Source of the DNA: Mesorhizobium onobrychidis
GTDB lineage: Bacteria; Pseudomonadota; Alphaproteobacteria; Rhizobiales; Rhizobiaceae
Length of the DNA stretch: 64,000 nt
Assembly: GCF_024707545.1 (NCBI RefSeq)
Contig: NZ_CP062229.1
Span: 6,367,501-6,431,500, forward strand
Direction: 5' to 3'
Below the pieces are notes generated by a model that was not told the DNA's origin, ran no database searches, and saw only the letters and a program-made list of their open reading frames with translations. The position numbers were made by a program, and so were the translations under genes. Positions 54,173 to 62,571 of this stretch are shown here, piece after piece. Each line of letters begins with the position of its first letter. The stretch's first letter is position 1.

Positions 54173-54532
54173 CTATCCAGCCACAGACAGCGCGCATGCA
54201 CAGGCCCAGAACACCATGAATTCCGGTCCTTGCTTCTGCCAGCGCCAGTTGAAACCGTTGATCTTGACGACAGCGTAACTCGCGCCGGCAAGCACCAGAA
54301 CGGCTAGAGCCGCCGCTGCCTCTTGCCAGATGCCCGTTACCAGACCGGCGCCCGCGACAATCTCCGTCAGAATGGTCGCAACGACCAAGGCGCGCGGCGG
54401 GTAAAGTCCGGCCTTTGCGAATGTCCCCGATGCCGGACCGACGTTTCGTATCTTGCCGATGCAGTGCGGCAGGAACCACACGCCGCAGAGGATTCGCAAT
54501 GCCACCAAGGGCTCGAATGAGGTCAGATCCAT
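54173..54532 (-). CDS. DoxX-family membrane protein
   Basis: A 119-aa four-helix inner-membrane protein of the DoxX type (LRILCGVWFLPHCIGKI at the start, then AGLYPP and TEIVAGAGLVTGIWQEAAAA). The family is linked to quinone-related or membrane redox roles but is not well defined. AGGATC precedes ATG 54532. It lies 13 bp downstream of the orphan binding protein gene, in the same unit. Confidence 0.8.
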   Translation of the reverse strand: MDLTSFEPLVALRILCGVWFLPHCIGKIRNVGPASGTFAKAGLYPPRALVVATILTEIVAGAGLVTGIWQEAAAALAVLVLAGASYAVVKINGFNWRWQKQGPEFMVFWACACALSVAG

Positions 54533-54545
54533 CGCAGCATGATCC

Positions 54546-55490
54546 TCACAGCCGGCCAGTGTTCTGGAGAAAGCTCATGTCGAGGGTCGAGCGCGCATCG
54601 TCTTCGGCGGTGGCGTCGAGGAGATCGGCCTTGACCATCAGTTCAATCGTCTTGCTGAAGGCGGCGTCAGGAATTTCCAGAGCCGGCGGAAACATCTGCT
54701 GCCGGCGCATGTAGTTGAGCGCCCTCAGCGAATAGGAGGCGTCGGAGCGGGTGATCTCCATCAGGATCGGCACGAGCACCGCATCCTTCGACTGGTCGTA
54801 GATGATTGCAGTCGCCTCGATCAGCCCCTTGAACAGCGCCCTGATCGCACCGTCGTTCTGCCCGAGCCAATCGGCGTCGCCAATCACCGCGGTGAAGACG
54901 ATCTCGGGAATGGCGTCGGTGACCTCGCCAAGGTTTGAATAGCCGGCGTCGATGGCGACGAAATTCAACGGCACCGGTTGAACGGCGGCGTCGATCCGGC
55001 CTTCCTGCAACGCCTGCCAGCGCTCTGGATGCACCCCGACGACCGCGAACTCATAGTCTCCGGGATATATCAGGCCATGCATCGCGAGCATCTCGCGCGT
55101 ATAGATGGACGTGCCTTCAGTCAGGGAAGACGTTCCCAGCACGCAGCCATTCAGGTCTTCGATGCGTTTGATGTCAGGTCTGGCGACCAGCGACATCGGC
55201 AACCGGTTGGCATTGCCGGCGATGATACGCAGCCGCCCGCCCGCAATCTTGTCGGCGATCGCACCTTCCGGCGGGGTGATCGCCAGGTTTGCTTCACCCG
55301 CACGCACGGCCGCGGTGGCCTTGTCGACACTGCCCATCCGCTTGAGCACGAGGTCGAGCCCATGCCGGGCGAAGATGCCCTGATGCTGGGCGACGAAGAC
55401 CGGCAGCCAGTTGAACCCCAATGCCCCGCCGGCCAGCGTCACCGGCGCCGTCGAACTCTCGACGGCCGCATGTCCTGATTGCGATGTCAT
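54546..55490 (-). CDS. NMT1/SsuA-like binding-protein-fold protein without signal peptide
   Basis: A 314-aa protein with the periplasmic-binding-protein type 2 fold of the nitrate/sulfonate/taurine family (GFNWLPVFVAQHQGIFARHG, LKRMGSVDKATAAVRAGEAN, ITPPEGAIADKIAGG). GGAGGAGG precedes ATG 55490, so the start is firm, yet no signal sequence or lipobox is present. It should therefore be cytoplasmic. Some members of this fold are enzymes, for example dihydroxyphthalate decarboxylase. No cognate permease or ATPase of the SsuBC type is nearby. Transcription probably starts at the promoter in 55592-55628. Confidence 0.8.
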   Translation of the reverse strand: MTSQSGHAAVESSTAPVTLAGGALGFNWLPVFVAQHQGIFARHGLDLVLKRMGSVDKATAAVRAGEANLAITPPEGAIADKIAGGRLRIIAGNANRLPMSLVARPDIKRIEDLNGCVLGTSSLTEGTSIYTREMLAMHGLIYPGDYEFAVVGVHPERWQALQEGRIDAAVQPVPLNFVAIDAGYSNLGEVTDAIPEIVFTAVIGDADWLGQNDGAIRALFKGLIEATAIIYDQSKDAVLVPILMEITRSDASYSLRALNYMRRQQMFPPALEIPDAAFSKTIELMVKADLLDATAEDDARSTLDMSFLQNTGRL

Positions 55491-55591
55491 GATTTCCTCC
55501 TCCGTGACTCAGCCGATCTGCTCGAGGGACGACCTGCGGCAGTGCCTGGTTCATTTTTCTGAAATGACCGAATGGCCTATTGCGTTTTTAG

Positions 55592-55628
55592 ATACTTGTT
55601 GGTATTTGAAAACCATATCGTATGTCAA
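55592..55628 (-). promoter_or_regulatory. Promoter with overlapping inverted-repeat operator (copy 2)
   Basis: The minus strand has TTGACATAC (-35 at 55623-55628) and, at the same distance as in copy 1, a weaker -10 overlapped by ATAC-N6-GTAT (55592-55605). The 37-bp block aligns without gaps to 49411-49447, sharing ATACT at one end and GTATGTCAA at the other. It lies in the 179-bp gap between the divergent orphan-binding-protein and alcohol-dehydrogenase genes. Confidence 0.62.
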
Positions 55629-55669
55629 GGCGTGTATCGAGGACCAAGCGCCACCGGGAGGAGAAGAAT

Positions 55670-56779
55670 ATGACGTTGTTTATGCGTGCCGCTCGCATGC
55701 ACGAAGTCGGTCAGCCGATGCGGATCGATACGGTCGAGCGTCCAGTGGCCAAGGCGACTGACGTCGTCGTTCAGGTCAAGTCCTGCGGGATGGTTCCAAA
55801 TCTCGGCAACGTCCTGGCCAACTGGCCGAAATGGTGCCCGCATCTGCCGCTGCCAAAACTCCCGGCCACGTTCGGACTGGATCCTGCCGGCATCGTGTCC
55901 GAGGTCGGCGAACAGGTCATCGGCATCAAGCCCGGCGATCGCGTCTATGTCAGCCCGGTCCGCTCGTGCGGCGCCTGCCCCGCCTGCCTGTCCGGCAAGC
56001 GGACGCAGTGCAACCACTTCACCTTCAACGGCTATTTCGGATTTCAGCCGCAGTCGCAGAAGCTTTTCGACATGTATCCTAATGGCGGCTTCTGCGAATA
56101 TATGGCCGCGCCCCAATACGCCATCGTCAAGCTGCCGGACAACATCACCTTCCCCGAGGCAGCAAGGCTCGGATATCTGGGCACCGCTTTTTCGGCGATC
56201 AAGAAGGCGGGCCCGCTGGTCGGAAAGAGCATGGTCATCAACGGGGTGTCGGGAACCCTCGGCCTCGGCGCTACCTTGATCGCGCTGGCCATGGGTGTGT
56301 CGCGCATCTTCGGCACCGGACGGAACAAGGAACTCCTGAACCGCGTCAAGGCCCTGGCGCCCGGGCGCATCGAAGTCTTCTCGACCGATGACGGCGCGAT
56401 CACCGACTGGGTCAAATCGCGCACCGATGGCCAGGGCGCCGACATCATGCTCGACACGCTGGGGGCCGTGGCCTCGCTGGCCATCTTCGATGACGCCATG
56501 CACGCCATCCGTCGCGGCGGCACGATCGTCAACATCGGCGGTACAACGGGCACTATTCCGATCGACCTCAAATGGCTGATGGACGAGCAGATGAGCTTGA
56601 TCGGGTCCGTCTGGTTCACCACGGCCGAAGGCTACGAAATGGTCGACATGATCCGGGCCGGAGCCATCGACCTCTCCATTCTGGAACACGAGATCGCGTC
56701 ACTCGACGACATCAACAAGGCGATCTCGGGAATCGGGAGCCGACATGGCGGGTTCAGCAACTACCTGATCGCGCCGTAA
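55670..56779 (+). CDS. Zinc-dependent alcohol dehydrogenase
   Basis: A 369-aa medium-chain dehydrogenase. The N-terminal GroES-like domain carries the structural-zinc Cys set in CGACPACLSGKRTQC. The cofactor region GVSGTLGLGATLIALAMG begins the Rossmann domain, and GGTIVNIGGTTGTIP follows. The catalytic zinc ligand region (SCGMVPNLGN) is unusual for the family. Start ATG 55670 follows GGAGGAGAAG. It opens the operon that continues with the Liv-type importer and probably oxidises an alcohol intermediate of the imported compound. Confidence 0.85.
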   Translation: MTLFMRAARMHEVGQPMRIDTVERPVAKATDVVVQVKSCGMVPNLGNVLANWPKWCPHLPLPKLPATFGLDPAGIVSEVGEQVIGIKPGDRVYVSPVRSCGACPACLSGKRTQCNHFTFNGYFGFQPQSQKLFDMYPNGGFCEYMAAPQYAIVKLPDNITFPEAARLGYLGTAFSAIKKAGPLVGKSMVINGVSGTLGLGATLIALAMGVSRIFGTGRNKELLNRVKALAPGRIEVFSTDDGAITDWVKSRTDGQGADIMLDTLGAVASLAIFDDAMHAIRRGGTIVNIGGTTGTIPIDLKWLMDEQMSLIGSVWFTTAEGYEMVDMIRAGAIDLSILEHEIASLDDINKAISGIGSRHGGFSNYLIAP

Positions 56780-56847
56780 GCCGAGCAGGCTGCTGGACGG
56801 GGGAGCTCCAGCAGTCGGTGACACAGCCCGTGGGAGGCGGGAGTTTC

Positions 56848-57636
56848 ATGCATCAGTCTGTCGATGCCGGGCGAAAGCCATTGTTGGACGTGCAGGGCGT
56901 TTCCGTACGCTTTGGCGGTGTGAAAGCGCTCGATAGCGTCAGCCTGGGCGTAAGCGCCGGCGAGATCTGCGGTCTGATCGGCCCGAACGGCGCCGGCAAG
57001 ACCACGCTCTTCAACTGCATCACGCGCTTCTACGCGATCGAGAGCGGCTCGATACGGCTGTCTGGAGAGCGGATTGACGCGCTGCCTGTGCAGCGGGTGA
57101 TTTCCAGCGGAATTGCGCGCACGTTCCAGAACCTCGGCATCTATCCGCGGCTGACCGTTCTGGAGAACGTCCTGCTCGGCGCCCGCCATCTCCACGGCGG
57201 CTCCATGCTGGGCTCATTGTTCCGGCCACGCCTCACATCGACAAGGGAACGCGAGGCCCGGCAGTGGTGTGGCTCGATCCTGCGCGACCTTCAGCTTGAG
57301 TCCGTTGCCGACCATCAAGCCGACGCCTTGCCCTATGGAACCTTGAAGCGCGTCGAGATCGCCCGCGCGATTGCGGCAAGGCCCAGCCTGCTGCTGCTCG
57401 ATGAGCCGGCGGGCGGGCTGACGCATGGCGAGGTTTCCGAGTTTGGCGACCTCGTCAGGCGCGTGCGCGACCAGTATGGGGTCACGGTCCTCTTGGTCGA
57501 ACACCATATGGGTCTGGTGATGTCGCTGTGCAGCCGCCTGGTGGTGCTGCATCTCGGCAGGAACCTCGCCGAAGGCACGCCCGCGGACATCAGGGCCAAC
57601 CCTGAAGTTGTCAGCGCCTATCTGGGGCGGGCCTGA
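56848..57636 (+). CDS. Branched-chain-type ABC ATPase, LivG-like
   Basis: A 262-aa ATPase with Walker A GPNGAGKTT, the LivG-type signature LPYGTLKRVEIARAIAA, Walker B LLLLDEPAGGL and VLLVEHHMGLVM. Start ATG 56848 follows GGGAGGCGGGAG. It is part of a complete five-gene Liv-type importer, which in soil bacteria frequently takes up aromatic acids rather than amino acids. Confidence 0.92.
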   Translation: MHQSVDAGRKPLLDVQGVSVRFGGVKALDSVSLGVSAGEICGLIGPNGAGKTTLFNCITRFYAIESGSIRLSGERIDALPVQRVISSGIARTFQNLGIYPRLTVLENVLLGARHLHGGSMLGSLFRPRLTSTREREARQWCGSILRDLQLESVADHQADALPYGTLKRVEIARAIAARPSLLLLDEPAGGLTHGEVSEFGDLVRRVRDQYGVTVLLVEHHMGLVMSLCSRLVVLHLGRNLAEGTPADIRANPEVVSAYLGRA

Positions 57637-57638
57637 CC

Positions 57639-58343
57639 ATGCTGTCGGTGGAACATCTCGAGGCCGGCTACGGATCGCTGCAGGTGTTGCGCGGCATAGA
57701 CTTCGCCATCGAGGAAGGCACCATCGTCGCCTTGCTCGGCTCGAATGGCGCCGGCAAGACAACCACGCTTCGCGCCGTCTCCGGCCTCATTCCGGCCCGC
57801 GGCCGCATCGAGTTCGCCGGGAAGTCGCTGATCGGTCTGAACCCGGCGCGGCGAGTTGAGCTTGGCCTCGCCCATATCCCGCAAGGTCGCGGCACATTCG
57901 CCAGCTTCAGCGTCGAGGAAAACCTTGCTCTCGGTGCCACAATTGTAAGCTCGCGCAAGCAGATCGCGGACGATCTGGAGCGCTGGTACGCGGTCTTTCC
58001 GCGTCTGCGCGAGAGACGGCGCCAGCAGGCCGGCACCCTCAGCGGCGGCGAACAGCAGATGCTGGCGATCGCGCGGGCATTGATGTCGCGCCCTCGCATC
58101 CTGATGTGCGACGAACCCTCGCTGGGGTTGGCGCCGGCAATCGTCGACGAGCTGTTCTCCATCATCGTGCGGCTCAACGCCGAACACGGCACCACGGTGC
58201 TGATTGTCGAGCAGAACGCCGACCGGACGCTGCGCATCGCCCACACCGCGTATGTGATGGAGGCCGGCGAGATCACGCTGCGGGGCAAGGCCGCCGACCT
58301 GTTGGCCGATGCCTCGGTCCAACGTTCCTATCTCGGAGTCTGA
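57639..58343 (+). CDS. Branched-chain-type ABC ATPase, LivF-like
   Basis: A 234-aa ATPase with Walker A GSNGAGKTT, signature LSGGEQQMLAIARALM and Walker B ILMCDEPSLGLAP. It starts 2 bp after the LivG-like gene. It is the second ATPase of the same importer. Confidence 0.93.
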   Translation: MLSVEHLEAGYGSLQVLRGIDFAIEEGTIVALLGSNGAGKTTTLRAVSGLIPARGRIEFAGKSLIGLNPARRVELGLAHIPQGRGTFASFSVEENLALGATIVSSRKQIADDLERWYAVFPRLRERRRQQAGTLSGGEQQMLAIARALMSRPRILMCDEPSLGLAPAIVDELFSIIVRLNAEHGTTVLIVEQNADRTLRIAHTAYVMEAGEITLRGKAADLLADASVQRSYLGV

Positions 58344-58344
58344 C

Positions 58345-59226
58345 ATGACCCTGCTCTTCCAGCTGGTATGGGACGGCCTCGCCGCGGGGGCAATCTATGG
58401 TGCCCTGGCGCTGGCGCTGGTGCTCATCTACCGGGCCACGCATATCGTCAACTTTGGCCAGGGCGAGATGGCGACGTTTTCCGCCTATGTCGCATGGCAG
58501 CTCGAACAATGGGGCTTGCCGACCGCCCTGGCCTTCACGACAGCGGCGATCTTCTCATTTCTCCTCGGCGCCGCGGTGTTCTGGGCAGTCGTCAAGCCGG
58601 TCTACCGCGCGCGGCCAGAAAGCATCGCGGTGCTCACGCTTGGCCTCTTTGTTGTCTTCGGCGCTGGCTGCCTGTGGATATGGGGAGCCGATCCGCGGGC
58701 GTTTGGCGACGTCTTTCCGCAAGGCGGCTGGACGATCGGCGGCGTCAGGATCACCGCAGCAGCACTTGGCCTGGTTGCCGTCCTAGGCGGCCTCGCGGTG
58801 GCTTTCGCCACGCTGTTTCGCGTCACGCGGCTGGGACTGCAAATGCGGGCGGCGGCTTCCGACAGCGAGAACAGCCTGCTGGTCGGAATACGCGTCGAGA
58901 CCATGCTGACCCTCGGCTGGGGGCTTGCCGCCGTCGTCGGCTTCCTGGCGGCAGCGCTGGTCGCGCCACGCCTGTTTCTCAGCCCGGGCATGATGGCGCC
59001 GGTTCTCATCTACGCGCTGGCGGCCGCCACCCTCGGCGGCTGGGACAGCCCGATGGGCGCGATTGTCGGCGGCCTGCTGATTGGCGTCGTCGAAAGCGTC
59101 GGCGCGACCTTTATCTCCTTCATTGGCGCGGATCTGCGGCTGGCGGTCCCGATCGTGGTGACGCTCGTGGTGCTGCTGGTTCGCCCGACAGGCTTGTTCG
59201 GCACAGTAGCGGCGGTGCGGGTATGA
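58345..59226 (+). CDS. Branched-chain-type ABC permease, LivH-like
   Basis: A 293-aa permease with about eight helices and the LivH-type opening GLAAGAIYGALALALVLIYR followed by ATHIVNFGQGEMAT. Start ATG 58345 is 1 bp after the LivF-like stop; upstream in-frame codons lie inside the previous gene. It forms the channel together with the LivM-like permease. Confidence 0.93.
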   Translation: MTLLFQLVWDGLAAGAIYGALALALVLIYRATHIVNFGQGEMATFSAYVAWQLEQWGLPTALAFTTAAIFSFLLGAAVFWAVVKPVYRARPESIAVLTLGLFVVFGAGCLWIWGADPRAFGDVFPQGGWTIGGVRITAAALGLVAVLGGLAVAFATLFRVTRLGLQMRAAASDSENSLLVGIRVETMLTLGWGLAAVVGFLAAALVAPRLFLSPGMMAPVLIYALAAATLGGWDSPMGAIVGGLLIGVVESVGATFISFIGADLRLAVPIVVTLVVLLVRPTGLFGTVAAVRV

Positions 59227-60242
59227 GGACGACAATGCGTTCCCGGGAACAGGCAGCCCTCGTCGTTCTCGCCGTCGGCTTGCTCGCGGCGCTGCCCTTG
59301 CTGCTGTCGTCTTACCTGCTGTTCCAGGTGAGCCTTGCCCTCACCTTCGCAATGGCGATCCTCGGCCTCAATCTGCTCCTGGGCTATGGTGGCCAGGTGT
59401 GCATCGCACAGGGCGCGTTCTTTGCCTGCGGGGCATACACGACAGCCATCCTTGCCTCGACCTACGACATCAATCCGCTGCTCACCCTGCCCGCCGCGGC
59501 GCTGCTGACCAGTCTGGTCGGCGTGGCCATCGGCCTGCCGGCGCTGAGATTGCCTGGCCTTCAGCTGGCCGTCGTCACCTTCGGTATCGCCGCAGTCGTT
59601 CCACAACTGCTGTTGAAACTCGACTGGCTGACCGGCGGCGTCGCCGGCATCGGCATCGACCCGCTGGAGAAGCCTGTCTGGTTTTTTGGCAGCGAGGAGA
59701 CATGGCTCTACTACCTATGCGCGGCCGGCGCCTGCCTTTGCGCGGCGGTCATGGCCAGGCTGGTCCATGGCGACAGCGGCCGCGCGTTGCGAGCGCTGCG
59801 CGACAATGCCAGCATCGCCGCCTCGCTCGGCATCGACCTGATCAAGACCCGCCTCACGGTGTTTGCCATCAGTTCGGCCTTTGCCGGCCTCGGCGGCGGC
59901 TTCTATGCCATTCTCAACGCCTATGTGAGCCCGCAGGCATTTCTGGCCACCCGCTCGATCGACATTCTGGTCGGCTCCATCCTTGGCGGTGTTTCGAGCG
60001 TGATCGGCGCCTTCATCGGCGCGGTCTTCGTCCTGTTCGTCCCCGACTGGGCGTCCGAGATCAACCCGGCACTGGGCGGGCTGATCTACGGTCTCTGCCT
60101 GATCGGCATGATCCTCATTGCGCGCGACGGGCTGGTGGGGCTCGTTGCGCGGACTGTCCGGCGACTTCTCACCGCACTTTCCAACAAAGAAACGCAACCG
60201 TTGCCGGTGCAACGCCCGGCGCAAGGAGGAGAACATTCATGA
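59223..60242 (+). CDS. Branched-chain-type ABC permease, LivM-like
   Basis: A 339-aa permease. After a short N-terminus come hydrophobic helices and LNLLLGYGGQVCIAQGAFFA, the LivM hallmark, and later ALRALRDNASIAASLGIDLI. The start overlaps the LivH stop by 4 bp (ATGA). The same frame is open far upstream, but that part is a shadow of the LivH gene. Confidence 0.92.
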   Translation: MRTTMRSREQAALVVLAVGLLAALPLLLSSYLLFQVSLALTFAMAILGLNLLLGYGGQVCIAQGAFFACGAYTTAILASTYDINPLLTLPAAALLTSLVGVAIGLPALRLPGLQLAVVTFGIAAVVPQLLLKLDWLTGGVAGIGIDPLEKPVWFFGSEETWLYYLCAAGACLCAAVMARLVHGDSGRALRALRDNASIAASLGIDLIKTRLTVFAISSAFAGLGGGFYAILNAYVSPQAFLATRSIDILVGSILGGVSSVIGAFIGAVFVLFVPDWASEINPALGGLIYGLCLIGMILIARDGLVGLVARTVRRLLTALSNKETQPLPVQRPAQGGEHS

Positions 60243-61477
60243 CCATGCCAACACCATACCGCAGACTGCTGATGTCAGCCGCGCTTGCCGCCGGCTTGTC
60301 GGGATCGGCGGCCTGGGCCGAGGATGCAGCTCCCGGCATCACGGACACGTCGATCAAGATCGGCGTCAGCGGCGCCCTGACCGGCCCCGTCGCAGCGCTC
60401 GGCGCGGTCGACGAGGGTATCCGGACAAAGGTCGAAGCCGTCAACGCGGCTGGCGGCGTCAAGATGGGAGACGGAAAAACCCGCAAGATCGAACTCGTCA
60501 TCGATGATGATGCCCTCGACCCGCAGCGCACGCTGACCAACGTGCGCAAGATGGTTGAAAGCGACCAGGTGTTCGCCCTGCTCGGTATCGCCGGCACCCC
60601 GAACAATGAAGCCATCGGACGCTATGTCGACAAGCACGGCGTGCCGAACCTGTTCATGTATTCGGGCATCCATGAGCTGAAGAGCGGCAAGAAGTGGATC
60701 ATTGGCCTGGCGCCGTCCTTTACTACGGAAGCCGCCGTGTTCGCTGGTTATCTGAAGGCAACCAAGCCGGATGCGAAGGTTGGCCTGCTTTTCCTGAACA
60801 CGGAAACCGGACTGACATTTCAGGCTGGACTGAAGGCCGAGCTTGAGAGCTCGACCGTGCAGCTCGTATCTGAACAGCCAGTCACCGCCACCGACCCGAC
60901 GATCGACACCCAGCTGTCCAATCTGAAGGCCTCGGGCGCCGACACGCTGGTCGTCATCGCGCCGCCAAAACAGGGCGCGCAGGCCGTCAAATTTGCGGCC
61001 GAAAGCGGCTGGCATCCCGTGACAATGCTCTCCTACATAGCCTCGTCGGTGTATGCCCTCATGCCTGCCGGCCTGGACAACGCAAAGGGCGTGCTCACCA
61101 GCCAGTACATCAAGCCGATCGATCTTCCGGCCTACGCGGGCGACGCCGGCGTGAAGCGATATGTCGCCGACCATGACGCGGTGAAGCCGCGGTTTGAAAC
61201 AGGTGACGCGCTGGGACAGATGGGCTACCTCACCGGCGAGGCTCTTGTGAAAGTGCTGGAGGTGATGAAGGAACCGTCGCGCGGCGCGATGATGGAAGCA
61301 GCGCGCCAACTGTCAAATGTGGAGCTTGATCTGCTGTTGCCCGGCATCACGCTGACCACGAAAGGGGCAGACGACATTTATCCCATCGAATCGCTGCAGC
61401 TGTTCCAGTTCGACGGGGCTAAGTACCAGCCGGTCGGCAACGTATTGTCTTACGAGGGAAAGACGCCGAAGAGCTGA
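60239..61477 (+). CDS. Branched-chain-type ABC substrate-binding protein, LivK-like
   Basis: A 412-aa periplasmic binding protein (type 1 fold, Peripla_BP_6). A signal peptide ends near SAAWAED, followed by KIGVSGALTGPVAALGAVDE, AVNAAGGV and ALLGIAGTPNNEAIGRYVDK. GGAGG precedes ATG 60239, which overlaps the LivM stop by 4 bp. As the last gene of the operon it supplies the importer's specificity. The ligand is likely the compound degraded by the P450/LigJ/LigK-like enzymes. Confidence 0.92.
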   Translation: MTMPTPYRRLLMSAALAAGLSGSAAWAEDAAPGITDTSIKIGVSGALTGPVAALGAVDEGIRTKVEAVNAAGGVKMGDGKTRKIELVIDDDALDPQRTLTNVRKMVESDQVFALLGIAGTPNNEAIGRYVDKHGVPNLFMYSGIHELKSGKKWIIGLAPSFTTEAAVFAGYLKATKPDAKVGLLFLNTETGLTFQAGLKAELESSTVQLVSEQPVTATDPTIDTQLSNLKASGADTLVVIAPPKQGAQAVKFAAESGWHPVTMLSYIASSVYALMPAGLDNAKGVLTSQYIKPIDLPAYAGDAGVKRYVADHDAVKPRFETGDALGQMGYLTGEALVKVLEVMKEPSRGAMMEAARQLSNVELDLLLPGITLTTKGADDIYPIESLQLFQFDGAKYQPVGNVLSYEGKTPKS

Positions 61478-61505
61478 CCCGGATGCCCGTACAATCCAAA
61501 CAACT

Positions 61506-61536
61506 AAGCCCGCGGTTGCTCAGCCATCGCGGGCTT
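61506..61536 (+). terminator. Terminator-like stem-loop after the Liv operon
   Basis: AAGCCCGCG and CGCGGGCTT form a perfect 9-bp stem around a 13-base loop, 28 bp after the binding-protein stop. The 3' side has only a short TT, so it may act with Rho. The position fits the end of the operon. Confidence 0.6.
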
Positions 61537-61543
61537 GGTGGCC

Positions 61544-61684
61544 ATGAGTTGGCTCCATCTTTTGACCGGGCGATTGAGCGAACGAGAGGCGATCACGCCG
61601 CATGTCGATGCGGTGTTGAAGGGGCTCGATGCGGACAAGGCATATCGCCGCCGCGTGAAGCAGAAACCAGCCAGAGGAACGTGA
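61544..61684 (+). CDS. Small ORF, 46 aa, unknown
   Basis: An ATG-started frame of 46 aa (MSWLHLLTGRLSEREAITPH at the start, Arg/Lys-rich end) lies between the Liv operon terminator and the DUF3861 gene. It ends 3 bp before that gene, suggesting coupling. No homology is recognised and the ribosome site is poor, so it may be only a leader or chance frame. Confidence 0.3.
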   Translation: MSWLHLLTGRLSEREAITPHVDAVLKGLDADKAYRRRVKQKPARGT

Positions 61685-61687
61685 TAA

Positions 61688-61996
61688 ATGGCGTCAGTCG
61701 GATATACCTATGAAGTGTCTCTCAACCTCCTGCGCGACCGGGACGGACTACCGCCGCGCGAGCCCGCGGAACTAAGCTTCCTGCATGTGAACCATGACGA
61801 CGTCATCGCCATCGTCGAACGGATCCGGGGCAGTTCCGGTCTTGGACCCGATCCCGCAGCGGCGGTAGCGGTGGGGTTGAAGCTGCTCAGCGAAGTGATG
61901 GTCCGGGAAAAGACCAATGCGCTGTTCGACCCGCTTCGGGGCGCGATGCGCGAGTTCATCATCAAGCTAAAGAATCTGCCCGCGCCGGGCGCGTAA
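61688..61996 (+). CDS. DUF3861-like small protein
   Basis: A 102-aa cytoplasmic protein whose ELSFLHVNHDDVIAIVERIR and AAVAVGLKLLSEVMVREKTN segments match the DUF3861 pattern. AGAGGAACG lies upstream of the ATG. The family has no assigned function. It stands apart from the catabolic operon behind its terminator. Confidence 0.75.
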   Translation: MASVGYTYEVSLNLLRDRDGLPPREPAELSFLHVNHDDVIAIVERIRGSSGLGPDPAAAVAVGLKLLSEVMVREKTNALFDPLRGAMREFIIKLKNLPAPGA

Positions 61997-62275
61997 AAAA
62001 ACCAGGCGGGCATGACCGCGCTTGGCAGGACGCGAACGCGCAACGGCTTTGGCGCGCCCGCGCATCTCCAGTTCGCGCAGCTCGAATTTGGAAAAATTTG
62101 AGCCGGGAGCGCCGCCGCTCCGAAATCACAGGCTGCGCCCCATTTCGATCGGCTCTTCACACGCGAGTGCGAGGGCAGGTGCCAAAGAACTCGTCACCGA
62201 CCGCGCATATCAGGCGTTTTCTCCGCAAGCTGAAGCTATGGTCGAGACCGGTCGACTTGATCGACGGAAGCTGCG
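61997..62275. other. Intergenic stretch without a recognisable gene
   Basis: The 279 bp after the DUF3861 gene contain only short overlapping frames with biased Arg/Ser composition. I recognise no RNA gene, operator or terminator. Confidence 0.35.
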
Positions 62276-62571
62276 CTACAGCTTCCGTGAAATAAGATGA
62301 TAGTGACGCCCGTTATACATGTGCAGCGTTTCATGCGCAGCCCTTGCTTCCTCGCGCACCGGTGAGGCCATGGCTTCATCGATCGCCTCGAGAGAGGGAT
62401 AGTCGATTTCCAGAACAAAGAAGATGCTTCGGGCATGTTCGTCGCGACGGACCGGACGAAAAGTGCGTATTTCCTCGGCATGAGGTAGCTGTCGCCAGAT
62501 CGGCAACAGGCGCTGCTCGATCTCTTTGAAAAAAGTATCTTGGAACCCCGAATGGATTAGGCCTTCTAGGA
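62276..62571 (-). pseudogene. Small alpha+beta barrel-like protein, 5' end unclear
   Basis: The frame reads FKEIEQRLLPIWRQLPHAEE, then FFVLEIDYPSLEAIDEAMAS and ETLHMYNGRHYHLI. The pattern (strand, helix, ...AMASPVR.EAR..., strand ending in a Tyr-His motif) is that of small dimeric alpha/beta-barrel proteins. It can be followed back to about 62571, where an in-frame stop precedes it without a good start codon, so the 5' end is lost or a TTG inside is used. Confidence 0.4.

Noticed and set aside
58368..59222. N-terminal extension of the LivM-like frame
   Set aside because: It lies wholly inside the LivH-like gene in another frame; the LivM homology starts at ATG 59223 with the usual 4-bp overlap.
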